Assembly (NCBI RefSeq): GCF_003116095.1
Contig: NZ_LGRA01000021.1
Location: 1,555,986 to 1,619,985 of the forward strand
Length of the DNA: 64,000 nt
Origin: Azospirillum sp. TSO35-2
Lineage (GTDB): Bacteria; Pseudomonadota; Alphaproteobacteria; Azospirillales; Azospirillaceae
Direction: 5' to 3'
Shown here piece after piece: positions 1 through 9,188 of this stretch. Position 1 is the stretch's first letter. Every line of letters starts with the position of its first letter. The position numbers and the translations under genes are program-made. The notes beneath the pieces were generated by a model. The model ran no database searches. It saw only the letters and a program-made list of their open reading frames with translations, and was not told where the DNA came from.

Positions 1-21
1 CACCCCGTGTGAACTTTTTTC

Positions 22-51
22 GGAGGGGCCATCCCGCAGGACGGCCCCCCT
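22..51. repeat. GC-rich hairpin downstream of the beta-helix gene
   Basis: Two arms of about 13 bases (22-34 and 39-51) pair with a few mismatches around a CGCA loop. It lies just past the stop of the leftward gene at 65. No T run follows on the minus strand, so an intrinsic terminator is only a guess; a T6 run at 15-20 lies on the far side. Confidence 0.3.
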
Positions 52-64
52 GCCCTACGGGCGG

Positions 65-1942
65 TCAGGCGGCGTGGTCCCAGAACTCCGGCAGGCTGGC
101 GACGGAATGGTAGCCGCTCACCCCCATCGACGACCAGCTGAGGTCATGGATGCCGACCGACAACGCTGCAGCGTGGTCCTTCAGCGAATAGTCGCCGTGG
201 GCGGAATCGGTGAAGCCCGGATTGAACACCGCGTCGTGGGCACCGTAGCCGCGACCGTTGGCGGCGAGATTGCCGTCCATCGTCAGCGCGCCGGGGCTGA
301 GCAGCTTCCAATACTGGCTGATCGTCGTTTCGCCGGCGGCCAGATTGTGGATGACGGTGTTGTCCTGTGGCCGCGCCTCGGCACCGGCCTTCGGCACCCA
401 TTCGAGGCGGATGAAGGCATCGCTGGCATTGCTGGCCACGCCGAAGTTGTTTTCCAGCAGATTATCGTCGCCGCCGTGGACGTAGATGCCACCCCAGGAG
501 AAACCCTTCACGAAGTTGTCGCGCACGACCACGCCGCTGGTGAGGTCGTCGAGCGAGATGCCCCAGCCCTTGTGATCGCTCAGCCAAGCCCCCTTGCCAT
601 CGGTGGCGAGGCCGCCGGTGTCGATCACCTCGTTGCCCCGGATGACCGAGCCCATGGCCTTGCCGGATCGGCCGAGCATCTCGATGCCGCCGCCATCGGC
701 GGTTTCCTGCCCGACATGATGGATGCGGTTGAACTCGACGATGTTGTTGCGGTTCAACTGGCCGTCGTCCCACTCCTTCATCGACACGCCGTAGCGGGGG
801 GCGTCGGTGATGTCGTTGTGGCTGATGACGGTGTTGCTGCTGCCGATGCCGCCGATCCCGGCGCCGCCCTTGGAGATCTCGCCGATGTGCGTCATGGAGT
901 TGGCGTAGATGCGGTTGCCGTCGGCGGCGTGGATCATCGACACGCCGTTGGCGCCGAGATGCTCCATACGGTTGCCAGCGATCCGGCTGTCGTCGGTGCC
1001 GTCGAGCGACACCGCGGTGCCGACATTGACGAAATGGTTGCCGCCGATCGCGTTGCCGTGCCCGCCCTGCATCGACAGTGCCGACCCGTCGTAGCGCGCG
1101 TCGCTGAAGGTCAGGCCCTCGAACGTCAGGTTGCTGGCGTTGGTCGTCTTGATCAGCGTGCCGAGCCGGGCGACCACGACGCCGTCGGACTGGAAGCTGT
1201 CGGCGTGCACCGGCTTCACCACCAGCTTGCCGTCGCTGGCGCGCCAGCCGAACTCTCCGGCGTCGCGGATCAGCGAGGCGTCGTTCATCACCCGGTAGGT
1301 GCCGCCGGACCGCAGGGCGTAGGAGGCCGCGTCGTCGAGCGTGACGGTGTGATGATACTGGTCGATCGTCTTGACCGACGAGATGTCGTCCTTCAGCCGT
1401 TCGGTGTCGAAGGTCTGGACGACCAGCGCGTCGTGCGCCTTCAGCGTCGACGGGATGTCGCCCGACGAGAAGTTGAAGCTGGTCTTGCTGGCCCCGCTGG
1501 TGCCGGCCTTCAGGGCGTGCCAGCCGCTGGTCGCCGGGTCGGCCGGGTTGAAGTCGCCGGTCTGCGCCGCGTGCTGGCGGACGCCGCCGATCGACAGGTC
1601 CAGGCCGTTGGCCGAGGACAGCTTGGCGGAATAGAGGCCGTTGGCTTCCTTGGTGAAGCCCTGCACCCGCTCGCCGCCGCTCAGCACCGGCGTCTCGCTC
1701 TTGTAAGCGGCGAAGCTGTGCCCGTTGTCGCGGGAGTCGAGGGTCAGCGTGTGGTCCAGGCGATAGGTGCCGCCGCGGACGTAGGTGGTATCGATGTCGC
1801 TCGCGCGCATCGCGTCCCGCGCCTTGTCGAGGCTGGCGAAGGGTCCGTCGGTGCCGTCGGCGTTGGGAGCGGCGAGCCGCCCGGACCAGCTGTCCTTGCC
1901 CTTGGTGGACACGTAGAAGGCGGTCTGGTCGGTGGTCGTCAT
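65..1942 (-). CDS. Right-handed parallel beta-helix repeat protein (polysaccharide lyase/epimerase-like)
   Basis: The 625-residue product opens with a FYVSTKGKDSWSG block followed by GPFASLDKARDAMR, the signature that begins many pectate-lyase-like and mannuronan-epimerase-like beta-helix proteins. From about residue 265 to 530 it shows repeated N-x-I/F and G-N-x-I/F rungs (for example LTFEGLTFSDARY, NRIYANSMTHIG, NTVISHNDITDAPRYG), as expected for PbH1 coils. A likely role is binding or cleaving an acidic polysaccharide outside the cell, but no catalytic residues can be assigned with confidence. There is no Sec signal peptide, so export would need another route, for instance type I secretion; no C-terminal RTX nonapeptides are seen. 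The ATG at 1942 has a strong GGAGG 8 bases upstream. The gene stands alone. Confidence 0.8.
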   Translation of the reverse strand: MTTTDQTAFYVSTKGKDSWSGRLAAPNADGTDGPFASLDKARDAMRASDIDTTYVRGGTYRLDHTLTLDSRDNGHSFAAYKSETPVLSGGERVQGFTKEANGLYSAKLSSANGLDLSIGGVRQHAAQTGDFNPADPATSGWHALKAGTSGASKTSFNFSSGDIPSTLKAHDALVVQTFDTERLKDDISSVKTIDQYHHTVTLDDAASYALRSGGTYRVMNDASLIRDAGEFGWRASDGKLVVKPVHADSFQSDGVVVARLGTLIKTTNASNLTFEGLTFSDARYDGSALSMQGGHGNAIGGNHFVNVGTAVSLDGTDDSRIAGNRMEHLGANGVSMIHAADGNRIYANSMTHIGEISKGGAGIGGIGSSNTVISHNDITDAPRYGVSMKEWDDGQLNRNNIVEFNRIHHVGQETADGGGIEMLGRSGKAMGSVIRGNEVIDTGGLATDGKGAWLSDHKGWGISLDDLTSGVVVRDNFVKGFSWGGIYVHGGDDNLLENNFGVASNASDAFIRLEWVPKAGAEARPQDNTVIHNLAAGETTISQYWKLLSPGALTMDGNLAANGRGYGAHDAVFNPGFTDSAHGDYSLKDHAAALSVGIHDLSWSSMGVSGYHSVASLPEFWDHAA

Positions 1943-2363
1943 CAGTAAATCCTCCGTTCTGATGGAGGGATAAGTCCAATTTTAAGGTTAATTTTTCCTT
2001 TCCGCGCTAAGTACCTCTGATGGACAGGTCACCTTCGTCCGTGCGGCATCATTTATCCTGATACCGCACCCAAAGTGAGGCGGTTTCAGAAACAATCTCG
2101 ATTGAACGCTTTCTGTGGCGGTCGGATCGATTGCTGCAACAGCCAAGCCCGCGTCCTGCCTTCGCCCCATTCCCCCGACACGGATACGGAAGCGACGCGC
2201 ATTCTGGTCTTGCGGGGCGCCCGCCACGACCCATCTGGTCATTTTCTGGAATTTTATGATAAGCTTCCGACCGCCGGGGTCTTTTCGTGTTCGAACAGCG
2301 GTGCCGCGCCCAATTCGGGAAGAGCCGCCGCCCCCGGTCTACAGGACGTGAAAGGGACCTGTC
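1943..2363. promoter_or_regulatory. Divergent intergenic region; hairpin over the ribosome site of the leftward gene
   Basis: This 421-base gap between divergent genes must hold both promoters; 1971-2000 is conspicuously T/A-rich. On the minus strand CCTCC (1964-1968) can pair with the GGAGG ribosome site (1951-1955) across an 8-base loop, which could lower translation of the beta-helix gene. No credible small gene was seen. Confidence 0.35.
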
Positions 2364-2987
2364 TTGAGCGAAGAGTTGAAGAACGTCACCGCGACGAACG
2401 TCACCGCGACCGTCAAGTGGTTCAAGCCGGAAAAGGGTTTTGGGTTCGTCCGCCTCGCCGACGGTTCGGGCGAGGCCTTCTTGCACGCTTCGGTCCTCGC
2501 CGCCGCCTCCCTCCCCAACCCGGTCGAAGGCACGACGGTCGTCTGCGATCTGGCCCAGGGGGCCAAGGGACCGCAGGTGGTCGCCATTCACTCCGCCACC
2601 CCGCCGGAAACCCCGCCGGCGCCGCGTGCCCGCAACCAGCGCCCGCCGCGGCCCACCGCGTCGGTGTCGCAACCGGGTGCGGCCCAGCCGCATCTGGATG
2701 ACGGCGAAGGCTTCGCGCCCCGCGCGCCCAAGCCGCCGCGCGAACGGCGGGAACGGCCGGCGGAACCGGCTGGCCCGGCCACCATGGCCTACGGCACCGT
2801 GCGCTGGTACAATCTCGACAGCCAGTCCGGCCTGATCGAACCGTGGGAAGACGGCGCCACCGTCTATTTCGACCGCGCCACCCTGCGCCAGTCCGGGCTG
2901 GAGATCGTCGCCGATGGCGAGGACGTCCGCTATCTGGCCGTCGGGTCGGACGACGCGCCGGTCGCCCAGCGGGTCGAGTTGATCTGA
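2364..2987 (+). CDS. Two-domain cold-shock (CSD) protein
   Basis: The 207-residue product has two cold-shock folds. The first (about residues 12-75) holds TVKWFKPEKGFGFVRL, which contains the RNP1-type KGFGFV, and HASVL in place of RNP2. The second (about 140-207) starts GTVRWYN but its RNP1 is degenerate (SQSGLIEP). A disordered Pro/Arg linker of about 65 residues joins them. The family binds single-stranded RNA or DNA and acts as an RNA chaperone. The start is a TTG at 2364; the segment upstream (GTGAAAGGGACCTGTC) has a weak ribosome site, and no ATG lies in frame before the conserved domain, so the TTG is the best choice. The gene is monocistronic as far as can be seen. Confidence 0.85.
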   Translation: MSEELKNVTATNVTATVKWFKPEKGFGFVRLADGSGEAFLHASVLAAASLPNPVEGTTVVCDLAQGAKGPQVVAIHSATPPETPPAPRARNQRPPRPTASVSQPGAAQPHLDDGEGFAPRAPKPPRERRERPAEPAGPATMAYGTVRWYNLDSQSGLIEPWEDGATVYFDRATLRQSGLEIVADGEDVRYLAVGSDDAPVAQRVELI

Positions 2988-3049
2988 CGTTTCATCGCTG
3001 ACGGACGGGCTTTGTCGCGCGGAGAGGCCGGGTCGCCTCTCCGCGTGAC

Positions 3050-3338
3050 GAGGTTCAGCCGGTCCGTGGCGGTCTCCTGAATCACGACATTGCCGACATA
3101 CCCCTCCACCACCTGGAGGCGGGCGACGCCGTTGCGGATGCGCCGGGTCGGGACGATGGCCTGGGGCAGCCCATAGCCGTCGTTGCGGTGGCGCGCGGTG
3201 ATGGTGCCACAGAGCGGACAGGCTGTCGGTGTCGTAGACGGTGTTGCCGTCGATCCGCACCGCGTTCAGCGTCAGGGTGATGCGCTCGGCGTCCTTCGGC
3301 GGCGCCGCGCAGACGCGGGAAGGAACGGCGCATGGCGG
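3050..3338 (-). pseudogene. Remnant of a TpsB/ShlB-type outer-membrane transporter (POTRA domain)
   Basis: Reading leftward from 3338, one frame gives ITLTLNAVRIDGNTVYDTDS followed by LSALW. A different frame then continues TITARHRNDGY, AIVPTRRIRNGVARLQVVEG and YVGNVVIQE. These are the consecutive blocks of a POTRA_2 domain of FhaC/ShlB/HecB transporters (rIeGNTVYdtd, iTaryRndGYvLsqAivP, lqVvEGYVdkV). The first and second blocks are joined by a frameshift with about 20 residues missing, and no N-terminal signal peptide or C-terminal barrel remains. It starts 6 bases after the stop of the CHASE2 cyclase gene on the same strand, so it was probably the next gene of that operon. Dead gene. Confidence 0.75.
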
Positions 3339-3343
3339 GGCGG

Positions 3344-5491
3344 CTACTTCTCGGTGAGGGCGGTCACACCGGCCCAGCCCGGTTCGAGTTCGGTGCCGAC
3401 GCGCGTTTCCGCCTTGCGCAGCAGGACCAGCGCGGCGCTGTCCACCGCGGCGAGCGCGCGGAAGCCGGCGGCGGCCTCGGCAAAGCGCCCGGCGCGCCAG
3501 TGGTCGAGCGCCGCGGCGTAGGCGGCGCGCCGGGCGCGGTCCTCCGGATCGGTGCGGCGGAAGGCTGACAGCGGCTCGAACACCGCGACCGGTTCGCTGC
3601 GGCCGACCACCTGGACGGTGTCGAGCGGGCGGAAGGCCGCCGGGTCGCCATGATGGGCCACCGTCTCGCCGCTGACCATCAGGGCGGTGCTGTAATATTT
3701 GTTGGCACCTTCCAGGCGCGAGGCCAGATTCACCGTGTCGCCCATCACCGTGTAGTTGAAGCGGCGTGGCGAGCCGATGTTGCCGATCAGCGCCGGGCCG
3801 GTGGCGATGCCGGTGCGGTTCGATCCGCGCCCGCTGGCCGTCGCCAGCAGCGTCGGGTCGTCCTCCATCGCCTGGGCCATCGCCAGCGCCGCCGCCACCG
3901 CGGCGCGGGCGTGGTTGTCGGTGGCGTAGGGCGCGCCGAACACCGCCAGCACGGCATCGCCGATGTATTTGTCGACGAAGCCGCCATGCGCCTCGATGAT
4001 GTCGGTCATCACGGTGAAGTAGCGGTTCAGCACCAGGACCAGCGCCTCCGGCTCCATGCCCTCCGACATCCGGGTGAAGCCGGCGATGTCGCAGAACAGG
4101 ATCGACAGGTCGCGCTCCTCGCCGCCCAGGCTGGGCGACTGGCCCGACGCGATCATGTCGTCGATCAGCGATCCCGGCAGGTAGAGCTTGAAGGCGTTGC
4201 GGATGCGCCGCTGGTCGCGGTCCAGCACGGCGAAGCGGAAGCCCAGCGCCAGCGGGAAGACCAGCACGGCGGCCAGGGCCGCCTGCAGGTAGGGCAGCAC
4301 CAGCCCGCCCTGGAAGACCTCGACCGCCACGCCGCTCCAGGCGGCCAGCAGGACCAGCAGGCCGGCCGCCGCCACCGGTGGGCGGGTCGCCAGCGTCACC
4401 ACCGCCGCCAGCCCGGCGAGCAGCAGCACCAACGCCACCGCGGCCGGGTGGCCGACCTCGGCCAGCGCGTCGCGGTTCATCAGGTTGGAAATGGCGGCGG
4501 CGTGGATGTAGACGCCGGGGACGCTGTCGCGGGTTCGGCCGGCGACATACAGCTCGCCCATCACCGGCAGGGCGCAGCGGTCGGGTTGGTTCAGTCCCTC
4601 CGGCTTGGTCACCCAGCGGTTGGAGGACAGCTTGCGGTCCTCCACGTCCAGCACGGTGCCGACCATCACCGCCTTGCCCTGGAAATGCTTGGCGAAATAG
4701 TCGGTCCGGCCCGCCTCGGCGCAGGCGAACAGGTCGGCCAGCGAGTAGGTCGGGATCGCCCCGGCCGCCGTCGCGTGGTTGACCAGCAGCGGGGCGCCGC
4801 CGCCCGGCAGCCGGTAGCCGGCGAGCGCGGCCGATCCGTCGGGCGCCAGTTCCAGCGGCGCCTTCAGCGCGCGCGACGCCACCTCCACCGCCATGCCGGG
4901 TTCCGGGTGCGGCGTGCCGTTGGCATCGCCGACCGGCCCGGCCACGGTCAGCGTCACCGGCACGCGGCGCAGCACACCGTCGGGATCCTCCACCAGATTG
5001 ACCGAACGGACGTTGTTCACCCCGGCGGCAATCATGTAGCCGCGATAGGGCATCAGCGGATCGCTCTGGTGCTGCACCTTGGCCAGCACCAGCCGCCCCT
5101 CCTTGCCACCGCGCCGCAGCGTCAGCAGATAGTCGCGCTCGAAACCGGGGATCAGCGCCTCGACGGAGGTCGGGTGAACAAGGTCGAGCCCGATGGCCGC
5201 CACCCCGCCGTCCAGCAGCGCCGCCAGCACCTTGCTCAGCCGCGGCCCCCACAACGCCTGCGGCGTGCCGGCGAAGGGCGGACGGCGGTAGGTTTCCTCG
5301 TCGATGCCGACCACCACGACCGGCGACGGCTCGGGCGCCGGCCGGGGTCCGTGCAGCGCCTCGCGCAGGCGGTAGAGGCTGTCGATCGACGGGCCCTGCA
5401 ACGACGGCGAGGCCGCCAGCGTCAGGGCCGCCGCGACGGCCGGCGCCAGCGCGCCGAGCAGGATCAGCCGGACGCGCCGGGGCAGCCTCAT
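3344..5491 (-). CDS. CHASE2-domain adenylate cyclase
   Basis: The 715-residue membrane protein has an N-terminal membrane helix (about 8-28), an extracytoplasmic CHASE2 sensor (about 35-320), three closely spaced membrane helices (about 345-430) and a C-terminal class III cyclase domain (about 460-650). Both metal-binding aspartates are visible (LFCDIAGFT and KYIGDAVLAVFG). The lysine of DKYIGD and the aspartate of YTVMGDTVNLASRLE are the pair that selects adenine, so cAMP rather than cGMP is the likely product; the transition-state N and R of NLASR are present. The next gene upstream on the strand (5527-6231) ends 35 bases before this start and the POTRA remnant follows it. CHASE2 cyclases often sit beside FecR-like and two-partner-secretion genes, so its sensory job may relate to that lost system. 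Confidence 0.9.
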   Translation of the reverse strand: MRLPRRVRLILLGALAPAVAAALTLAASPSLQGPSIDSLYRLREALHGPRPAPEPSPVVVVGIDEETYRRPPFAGTPQALWGPRLSKVLAALLDGGVAAIGLDLVHPTSVEALIPGFERDYLLTLRRGGKEGRLVLAKVQHQSDPLMPYRGYMIAAGVNNVRSVNLVEDPDGVLRRVPVTLTVAGPVGDANGTPHPEPGMAVEVASRALKAPLELAPDGSAALAGYRLPGGGAPLLVNHATAAGAIPTYSLADLFACAEAGRTDYFAKHFQGKAVMVGTVLDVEDRKLSSNRWVTKPEGLNQPDRCALPVMGELYVAGRTRDSVPGVYIHAAAISNLMNRDALAEVGHPAAVALVLLLAGLAAVVTLATRPPVAAAGLLVLLAAWSGVAVEVFQGGLVLPYLQAALAAVLVFPLALGFRFAVLDRDQRRIRNAFKLYLPGSLIDDMIASGQSPSLGGEERDLSILFCDIAGFTRMSEGMEPEALVLVLNRYFTVMTDIIEAHGGFVDKYIGDAVLAVFGAPYATDNHARAAVAAALAMAQAMEDDPTLLATASGRGSNRTGIATGPALIGNIGSPRRFNYTVMGDTVNLASRLEGANKYYSTALMVSGETVAHHGDPAAFRPLDTVQVVGRSEPVAVFEPLSAFRRTDPEDRARRAAYAAALDHWRAGRFAEAAAGFRALAAVDSAALVLLRKAETRVGTELEPGWAGVTALTEK

Positions 5492-5526
5492 GACCGCGAC
5501 CTCACCACGCTCCCCCGGCCGGCGGC

Positions 5527-6231
5527 TCAGAAGCGGATCAGCCGGCCCAGCGCCGGGCCGCCGTCGCCGGTGGCCTTGGGATCGACCTTGACGACGAAGG
5601 ACCTCTTGCCGTCGGTGACCTTGTACAGGCCGCCCGGCTCCAGCGCCGGTCCCTGCCTGGCGGTGTCCAGCGTGGTGCCGGGCACGTTGATGGTGTTCAG
5701 CGCGATGCCCGACACGTCCAGCCGGTCGATGGTGACCGGGCCGGGCGCGGTCAGCACCAGCACCGGGTGGGTCTTGAACAGGGTCAGGTCCGGCTTCGGC
5801 TGCGGGGCGGGCGTTCCCGGCAGGGCGATCGGCGCGCTGCGGAACACCGTCACCCCGGCCTTGCCGGCCTCGTTGGCGGCCAGCAGCAGTTGGCCGCCGT
5901 CGCAGGGCAGCGTGTGGCGGGCGGTCTGGCCACCCTCCACCGTCGATTCACGGGCGCCCACCGTGACGGTGCCGCCGGTGATCGTCTCGTTCACGCAGGA
6001 TTCCAGATAGCTCAGCGTCAGGGTCTGGCCCGCTTTCAGCACCACGCTGCGGCCGGCCGACAGGTAGTCCATCGGCTGCACGCCGCCGACGCCATCCGAC
6101 ACGTCCTCGACCAGCGCGGTCGGGGCCGAAGCGGGGGTGGGATCGGCCGCCCGCGCGGCAGGCGCGGCGGCGAGCAGAAGCAGGGCGCTGACGGCGAGAG
6201 CGCGCGCGGGCGTCTGGAACGCGACGGACAT
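5527..6231 (-). CDS. Exported protein of unknown function upstream of the CHASE2 cyclase
   Basis: The 234-residue product begins with a clear Sec signal peptide (ALAVSALLLLAAAPAARA, residues about 12-29). The mature part is beta-rich; one segment, SAGRSVVLKAGQTLTLSYLE, resembles FecR-type or similar cell-surface beta domains, and two cysteines (in ESCVNE and LPCDGG) could form a disulfide. I cannot place it in a family with certainty. The ATG at 6231 is preceded by GGGAGG at good spacing, which decides it over an in-frame ATG 76 codons upstream that lacks a signal peptide. It probably forms an operon with the cyclase gene 35 bases downstream and formerly with the decayed TpsB gene. Confidence 0.7.
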   Translation of the reverse strand: MSVAFQTPARALAVSALLLLAAAPAARAADPTPASAPTALVEDVSDGVGGVQPMDYLSAGRSVVLKAGQTLTLSYLESCVNETITGGTVTVGARESTVEGGQTARHTLPCDGGQLLLAANEAGKAGVTVFRSAPIALPGTPAPQPKPDLTLFKTHPVLVLTAPGPVTIDRLDVSGIALNTINVPGTTLDTARQGPALEPGGLYKVTDGKRSFVVKVDPKATGDGGPALGRLIRF

Positions 6232-6510
6232 GGAATCGGCCTCCCGGTCGGTGCGGCGGCGACCCACCCGTACGGACGGATGCAACACCGCATTGCTCCC
6301 TTTACCGAAGTTACCGAGCCACTTCAAATCCAATGCGTCGGTTGTGGTTTCTTGTCGCCAACGGCAACCGGCCAGCAATCGGACCGGCCGCCGGTCCGGC
6401 AATCCGGCCGCGATTGTCAAAAATCCGCAATAAACCCGCAACGTCGACGTCATCGCCATCGACTAATGTACGCGTCCCGCGCGCAGGCGGCCCACCGGGC
6501 TTGCGGCGCC

Positions 6511-7335
6511 ATGGCTGACTCATTCGAGGCGTCGCGACGGATCATGGGTACCGAACACATCGTCCGCTCCTTCGCGCAGGAACTGCAACGCCTGTCGAAC
6601 CTCGTCACCCAGATGGGCGGCGTCGCCGAAGCGCAGGTCGAGGCCGCGGTGAAGGCGGTGACGCGCCGCGACGTCGGTCTGGCGGCGCAGGTGATGCAGG
6701 CCGACGCCCGGCTCGACGCCTACGAACGCGACATCGACGCCGAGGCGGTGCGGCTGCTGGCCCTGCGCCAGCCGATGGCCCAGGACCTGCGCGAGATCGT
6801 GTCGGCGCTGAAGGTCTCCGCCGACCTGGAGCGCATCGGCGACTACGCCGCCAACATCGCCAAGCGGTCGCTGGCGCTTGCCCAGGTGCCGGTGGTGCGC
6901 CCGGCGGCCGGCATCCCACGGATGGGCCGGCTGGTCGAGGCGATCATGAAGGACGTGCTCGACGCCTACATCGAGCGCGACGTCGACAAGGCCATCGCCG
7001 CCTGGGAACGCGACGAGGAGTTGGACGACCTCTACACCAGCCTGTTCCGCGAGGTCCTGACCTATATGATGGAGGATCCGCGCAACATCACGCCCTGCAC
7101 CCACCTGCTGTTCATGGCGAAGAACCTGGAACGCATCGGCGATCACGCCACCAACATCGCCGAGATCATCCATTTCCTGGTCGTCGGCTCGCCGCTGACC
7201 GTGCTGCGCCCCAAGAACGACGGCAGCAGCTTCGCCGTGGTGAGCCCGGCGGACGACCCGGCCGCAACCAACCTCCGCGAGGCGCCGGTTGTCGACATGC
7301 CGGATGACGAGAACGGCCCCTCCGACGCCGGCTGA
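6511..7335 (+). CDS. phoU: PhoU phosphate-signalling protein
   Basis: The 274-residue product has the two PhoU repeats, each with the E-x3-D-x2-acid metal-binding helices (RLDAYERDIDAEAVRLL and ERIGDYAANIAKRS; then ERDEELDDLYTSLFRE and NLERIGDHATNIAE). PhoU links the Pst transporter to the PhoR kinase and lowers phosphate uptake and Pho signalling. Here pstSCAB and phoBR are not adjacent. The start is uncertain: ATG codons at 6466, 6511 and 6544 are all in frame, and none has a strong ribosome site; 6511 leaves a short N-terminal extension before the conserved TEHIVRSF. A C-terminal tail of about 30 residues after the second repeat is not conserved in the family. Confidence 0.92.
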   Translation: MADSFEASRRIMGTEHIVRSFAQELQRLSNLVTQMGGVAEAQVEAAVKAVTRRDVGLAAQVMQADARLDAYERDIDAEAVRLLALRQPMAQDLREIVSALKVSADLERIGDYAANIAKRSLALAQVPVVRPAAGIPRMGRLVEAIMKDVLDAYIERDVDKAIAAWERDEELDDLYTSLFREVLTYMMEDPRNITPCTHLLFMAKNLERIGDHATNIAEIIHFLVVGSPLTVLRPKNDGSSFAVVSPADDPAATNLREAPVVDMPDDENGPSDAG

Positions 7336-7357
7336 CCGCTCTCGGCACGTCGCTTCC

Positions 7358-9067
7358 TCACACCAGCCCGGCCTGCCCCAGCAGCCGGTGGAACTCACGC
7401 AGCGCCGACTGGCGCAGCGCCGGGTCGGTCAGGTCGGCGACGTATTTCTCCTCGAACTGCGGCTGGCGCAGATGGCCGATCACCCGCTGGCGCACCACCG
7501 ACAGCGCCTTGCCGCTGCGCAGCGTGCCGGGGGCGCAGAGCTGCATCAGCCGGTTGGCACGGTGGCGCAGCGGGTCGGCCGGGTTGTCCAGCCGCTCCAC
7601 CACGTGGCTTTCGTGGATGTAGGCGACCAGCAGGGTGTCGATGTTGTCAGCCAGCCGCGCCTTGACCAGTTCCGGCGCCGCCGAGTCGACGACCTGCTGG
7701 TACAGCGTCGTCAACCGTTCCAGGTTGCTCTTGATCGGGTCGGTCCGCCTGATGAAGCGCGGGAAGTCCCGCGCGTCGCCGGTGGCGCGGTCGAGCAGCC
7801 GGACCACGTCGTCGGCCTGCTGCCGCCCCAGCTCCGACTGGGCCAGCGCCAGCAGGAAACGCACGCCGTCGCCGGCGTCGGCGATCAGCCCGACGACTTC
7901 CTCCATCGCCTTGCGCCGCCCGGTCGCCCCGCCCGCCTCCAGGAAGCGGAGGTAGCGCAGCACCAGCGCCTCCGCCATCCCCGGCCCGCCGACCAGCCCG
8001 ACCCCCGCGGCCATCGAGCGCGCCAGCACCTCGGCGAAGGCGTCGCGCTCGCGCGTCGGATCGGGCCGGTAGAGCGGCTGGTTGCCCTTCAACTGCCGCT
8101 GCACCAGATCGAGCACGACGCGGCGCGCGTCGGTCAGGTCGTGGAAGGCGAACAGCTCGTTCATCTGGACAGCGCGGTCGTCCTCTGGCCTCCGGGCGAC
8201 GTCCAGCCGGCCGCGCGACAGGTCGATCAGGTTGCACAGCGCCTCCGCCATGCTGCCCTGCGGCCCCAGCAGTTCCTGCGCCACCGATGGCGCCCCCATC
8301 ACGTCGGCGATCACCCCGTCGACCAGCGCCAGCGGCGCCGCGGGCAACCCGCCGCCCTGCCGCACCAGCTCGCCCAGGAAATCCAGCTTGGCCAGCCAGT
8401 TGCGCATCGCGACCAGTTCCCGCGACAACAGGACGCGGCCGAGGAAGCCGCACTCCTCCGGCGCCTCGCAGGCGGCCAGCGCGTCGATGGCGTGGGCGAA
8501 ACCGGCCGGGCCCAGCGGCGGCAACGCCTTGCCCGCCGCCGCCCGCGCCCGCTCGGTGACGCCGCTCAGCAGGCCGTACAGCTCGTCCCGCCGGGCGCGG
8601 CCGTCGATCTTCGCCCGCTCGGCCTGCAGCGCCGCCACCCGGCCGACCGCGGAGGCGAACAGATTGTCCTTGTCCTGCAGGCGCTTCAGTTCGGCGTGGT
8701 TGTGCAGCAGCTCGGTCGGCGTCACCACCACGCGGTCGACGTAGTTGCGCAGCAGCCGGTTGATGACCATCCGCCCTTCCACCGCGAAGACGTCCTCCGC
8801 CCGGTGGCACAGCGGCGGCGGCTCGTCGATCGGGGCGATCAGGATGGCGTTGGACTGGCTGCGGAATTCCTGGTGCAGTTCGGTTTCGACATGGCGGCCG
8901 TCGGGCCGGGCCCAGTCGCGCACCACCCGGATCCCCTCGATCCGGCCGCCGGCCAGGATGCGCTTGCCATAGGCGCGCGCCTCCGCCTCGCTCTCGAAGC
9001 AGCGGTCGAGGACCCAATGGTCCGCTTGGTAGACCTGGACTTCGTAGCTGTTGCCCGGCAGAGCCAT
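7358..9067 (-). CDS. Conserved hypothetical protein, 569 residues
   Basis: The product starts MALPGNSYEVQVYQADHW. The first 80 residues look like a small alpha/beta domain (CFESEAEARAYGKRILA); the rest is mostly helical with no membrane segments or signal peptide. I do not recognise a catalytic motif. The family appears to be restricted to Azospirillum-like bacteria, which is recollection rather than a search. An in-frame ATG 41 codons upstream would add a residue stretch of low coding quality, so 9067 is preferred. It converges with phoU (22 bases between stops) and diverges from hisZ. Confidence 0.65.
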   Translation of the reverse strand: MALPGNSYEVQVYQADHWVLDRCFESEAEARAYGKRILAGGRIEGIRVVRDWARPDGRHVETELHQEFRSQSNAILIAPIDEPPPLCHRAEDVFAVEGRMVINRLLRNYVDRVVVTPTELLHNHAELKRLQDKDNLFASAVGRVAALQAERAKIDGRARRDELYGLLSGVTERARAAAGKALPPLGPAGFAHAIDALAACEAPEECGFLGRVLLSRELVAMRNWLAKLDFLGELVRQGGGLPAAPLALVDGVIADVMGAPSVAQELLGPQGSMAEALCNLIDLSRGRLDVARRPEDDRAVQMNELFAFHDLTDARRVVLDLVQRQLKGNQPLYRPDPTRERDAFAEVLARSMAAGVGLVGGPGMAEALVLRYLRFLEAGGATGRRKAMEEVVGLIADAGDGVRFLLALAQSELGRQQADDVVRLLDRATGDARDFPRFIRRTDPIKSNLERLTTLYQQVVDSAAPELVKARLADNIDTLLVAYIHESHVVERLDNPADPLRHRANRLMQLCAPGTLRSGKALSVVRQRVIGHLRQPQFEEKYVADLTDPALRQSALREFHRLLGQAGLV

Positions 9068-9188
9068 CAGCCGCACACCCCCTGTTTCGAGTGCGAGCAG
9101 TTCAGGATTCGAACATCTTTGCAACGAATTCAATGAAATTTTGCACGCCGATTCCGCCGATTGCTTGCGCGGACAATGGTGACGCGTC

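Noticed and set aside
74-1948. Long rightward open frame opposite the beta-helix gene
   Set aside because: It mirrors the real gene and shows only repeated G/A/V-rich antisense translation, a high-GC artefact.
1988-2242. Small leftward frame in the divergent gap
   Set aside because: No ribosome site and no conserved feature; it lies over a promoter-like A/T-rich segment.
2049-5252. Thousand-codon leftward frame across the cyclase gene
   Set aside because: Low-complexity R/G/A/P translation in a shifted frame of the true cyclase gene; only its short section at 3200-3330 is real, as the TpsB remnant.
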